Source: Desulfovibrionaceae bacterium (GTDB lineage: Bacteria; Pseudomonadota; Gammaproteobacteria; Burkholderiales; Burkholderiaceae_C). Taken from it: a stretch of DNA of 8,213 bases. Positions 7,106-8,213 of this stretch are shown here, piece after piece. A program made the translations under genes and the position numbers. Numbering within the stretch: position 1 is the stretch's first letter; the number at the start of each line of letters is the position of its first letter. The notes under the pieces were generated by a model that did no database searches, was not told where the DNA came from, and was given only the letters and a program-made list of their open reading frames with translations. Location of the stretch: the NCBI GenBank assembly GCA_009778355.1, contig WRJY01000235.1, forward strand, positions 1 to 8,213, in the 5' to 3' direction.

Positions 7106-7127
7106 GATCTATCAAAATGATAGGATC
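7106..7127. promoter_or_regulatory. Palindromic operator candidate at the toxin-like gene start
   Basis: CTATCA (7109-7114) and TGATAG (7118-7123) form a perfect inverted repeat around AAA. GAT (7106-7108) and ATC (7125-7127) extend it, with one unpaired G at 7124. A further direct CTATCA occurs at 7096-7101. The site touches the start codon and lies just downstream of the -10 candidate, where a bound repressor would block transcription. MqsA-type antitoxins are known to bind short palindromes with an AT-rich centre. Binding by the HTH protein encoded downstream is inferred, not shown. Confidence 0.55.
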
Positions 7128-7430
7128 ATGACTCCAAGCCAGAGACAGCTTGAGCGCCACATCAGGGCAGCCGCGCAAGACACCGCGAACGTGCATGTCA
7201 AGCGCAAACACACGGTTGCCCGGATAAATGAACGCGGCATTACGCGAGCAATGATTTATGAAGCGCTCAGGCTTGGCGTCATGGACCGATCCCCGGAGCC
7301 CGACCCGAAATTTCCGGGCGTCCGGTGCCGGATGCGCCGCTACGTTTCTGGCGTGGACGTGGGCGTTGTGGTCTACGTGGACTACCCTGGCCCAGACTTG
7401 ATTGTGATTACGGTCATCGACATCGACTGA
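7128..7430 (+). CDS. DUF4258 protein, probable toxin of a type II toxin-antitoxin pair
   Basis: This 100-residue basic protein carries the DUF4258 pattern. Seen: a KRKHTVARINERGITRAMI segment (about 25-43), EALRLG, then PGVRCRMRRY (63-72) and strands VGVVVYVDY and LIVITVIDI. DUF4258 is generally placed near RelE/MqsR-like small nucleases, so mRNA cleavage is a reasonable guess, but the catalytic residues cannot be confirmed by eye. Toxin-first order followed by an HTH gene 14 nt downstream is the mqsRA/higBA arrangement. The ATG at 7128 is the only plausible start: the frame upstream runs to a stop at 7065 without another ATG, GTG or TTG. The only purine-rich sequence before it, AGGA (7122-7125), is 2 nt from the ATG and part of the palindrome, so initiation is probably weak. 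Codon use looks less GC-extreme than in dnaE, which hints at acquisition. Confidence 0.82.
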   Translation: MTPSQRQLERHIRAAAQDTANVHVKRKHTVARINERGITRAMIYEALRLGVMDRSPEPDPKFPGVRCRMRRYVSGVDVGVVVYVDYPGPDLIVITVIDID

Positions 7431-7444
7431 AAGAAAGGTGAAGC

Positions 7445-7915
7445 ATGTACCACTACACCGAAGGCGGTTTGCGCAATGTGTGGCTTGCGAACGGCTACAA
7501 GATCAAGAAAACGCCGTATGGCGATGCCGTTGCCGTCGAGCAGGGCGACGAATTGGAAGCCGAGTTGTGCCGCGCGCTGGCCAGAAAACCCGCTCCATTG
7601 ACTGGCGGCGAGTTTCGTTTCATCAGACTCTCGGGGTTCAAGCTGTCGCAGGCAGCGCTGGCGCAAATGCTGGGATGCGATGCGCAGTCGCTGGCCCGCT
7701 GGGAAAAGTCGCGCCCTACCAAGGGCGCTGACCGTCTGATGCGCCTGTTCTATGCGGCCCATTCGGATGGCAACGAACCGATCCGCGCGGTAGTTGGCCG
7801 ATTGCAGGCCATCGAGAGGGCGCGGCACACCAGAATTGAGATGACGAGCAGAAAAGGCGAGTGGGAGTCCGTGTTCAAAGCCGATCTGGAGAAAAACAGC
7901 GCAGAGCTTGCATAA
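7445..7915 (+). CDS. MqsA-like helix-turn-helix antitoxin / autorepressor
   Basis: This 156-residue protein has a Cro/C1-type helix-turn-helix at about residues 67-89, LSQAALAQMLGCDAQSLARW. The segment before it, KPAPLTGGEFRFIR (48-61), is typical of the DNA-binding half of MqsA/YgiT-type regulators, as is the ADRLMRLFY that follows. The N-terminus (GLRNVWLANGYKI) lacks the C-x2-C zinc pairs of classical MqsA, so the toxin-binding part differs. The C-terminal 45 residues are charged and perhaps helical. The start at ATG 7445 is supported by AAAGGTG (7434-7440). It is cotranscribed with the DUF4258 gene 14 nt upstream. By analogy it would bind and neutralise that protein and repress the operon through the palindrome before 7128; this is inferred. 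A plain XRE-family regulator is the alternative. Confidence 0.84.
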   Translation: MYHYTEGGLRNVWLANGYKIKKTPYGDAVAVEQGDELEAELCRALARKPAPLTGGEFRFIRLSGFKLSQAALAQMLGCDAQSLARWEKSRPTKGADRLMRLFYAAHSDGNEPIRAVVGRLQAIERARHTRIEMTSRKGEWESVFKADLEKNSAELA

Positions 7916-7937
7916 CTCACGCTCGACGTGGGAACCG

Positions 7938-7963
7938 TGACGCGCGGGTCTGAGCCGCCGTCA
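7938..7963. terminator. Hairpin between convergent genes, possible bidirectional terminator
   Basis: TGACG (7938-7942) pairs with CGTCA (7959-7963), and inside it GCGG (7944-7947) pairs with CCGC (7955-7958). That makes nine pairs with one bulged C and a 7-nt loop. It sits in the 51-bp gap between the HTH gene and the oppositely oriented exonuclease gene. There is no T-run on either strand, so the role is uncertain. Confidence 0.3.
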
Positions 7964-7966
7964 GCT

Positions 7967-8213
7967 TCACGATTGCTCCGGCGCAATCTGCTCGGCCCAT
8001 TCGTACAGCGCGCCCAGCACGGCTTGGCTGCGCTCGTCTTGGGTCGATTCAGCCAGGCCATCGATGCGGTCGAACAGGGCCTGCACGGTGAGCGCGCCGC
8101 CCTCGCCGCGCAGCAGGCGGGCGACGCGGTGGGCGGCCCAGCGGGCGGCGTCGGGTGCGCTCAGGGTGTCTGGGAAGTTGCGGGCGCGGTAGCGCAGCAG
8201 CAACTCGGGCAGG
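7967..8213 (-). CDS. sbcB: Exodeoxyribonuclease I, C-terminal end (5' part beyond the window)
   Basis: Exonuclease I degrades single-stranded DNA 3' to 5' and acts in mismatch repair and recombination. Only the last 81 residues are visible, read leftwards from the window edge to the stop at 7967-7969. The key segment is LPELLLRYRARNFPDTL, closely matching the C-terminal region of E. coli ExoI, followed by a W-x2-HR stretch and ending APEQS. The catalytic DEDD exonuclease and SH3-like domains lie outside the window, so activity cannot be judged. The frame is open to the edge; a TTG codon at 8203-8201 is internal, not a start. The gene converges on the toxin-antitoxin-like operon, so it is not part of it. 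The E. coli gene is also called xonA. Confidence 0.87.
   Translation of the reverse strand, partial: LPELLLRYRARNFPDTLSAPDAARWAAHRVARLLRGEGGALTVQALFDRIDGLAESTQDERSQAVLGALYEWAEQIAPEQS

Noticed and set aside
7382..7828. 148-codon minus-strand frame opposite the HTH gene
   Set aside because: No domain is recognisable, and the plus-strand frame has a clear helix-turn-helix, a ribosome-binding site and an operon partner.

Overview
The window is GC-rich chromosomal DNA from a betaproteobacterium, most likely Burkholderiales and probably Comamonadaceae. This is inferred from the DnaE1 sequence type, the GC-ending codons, and a proline/arginine peptide in UvrA that looks encoded by a palindromic repeat typical of that family. 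No database search was possible. Five genes are household or metabolic: uvrA, dnaE, an acyl-CoA synthetase gene, the exonuclease I gene, and their signals. Four short genes form two toxin-antitoxin-like pairs.

Layout, left to right. Positions 1-1127 (+) hold the C-terminal half of uvrA (nucleotide excision repair), which enters from the left edge. A gap of about 90 bp follows with a weak hairpin and a possible promoter. Next come two overlapping small genes: a DUF4160 protein (1219-1479) and a DUF2442 protein (1434-1763). These end 8 bp before the ATG of dnaE (1772-5269), the complete gene for the replicative DNA polymerase III alpha subunit. A hairpin terminator candidate lies after dnaE. 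Then comes a complete AMP-forming acyl-CoA synthetase gene (5371-6966) with a good ribosome-binding site.

After a 161-bp gap holding an operator-like palindrome is a two-gene operon: a DUF4258 protein (7128-7430, probable RelE/MqsR-like toxin) and a helix-turn-helix protein resembling the DNA-binding half of MqsA (7445-7915, probable antitoxin and autorepressor). Converging from the right edge on the minus strand is the C-terminal end of exonuclease I (7967-8213).

How the genes relate: uvrA, dnaE and the exonuclease I gene all act in DNA replication or repair, but nothing in the sequence shows them to be one regulon. The DUF4160/DUF2442 pair is so tightly packed against dnaE that the three may share a transcript. 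The DUF4258/HTH pair has its own palindromic operator and is the best candidate for a self-regulating accessory module. No RNA genes, insertion sequences, CRISPR arrays or replication origins were seen.
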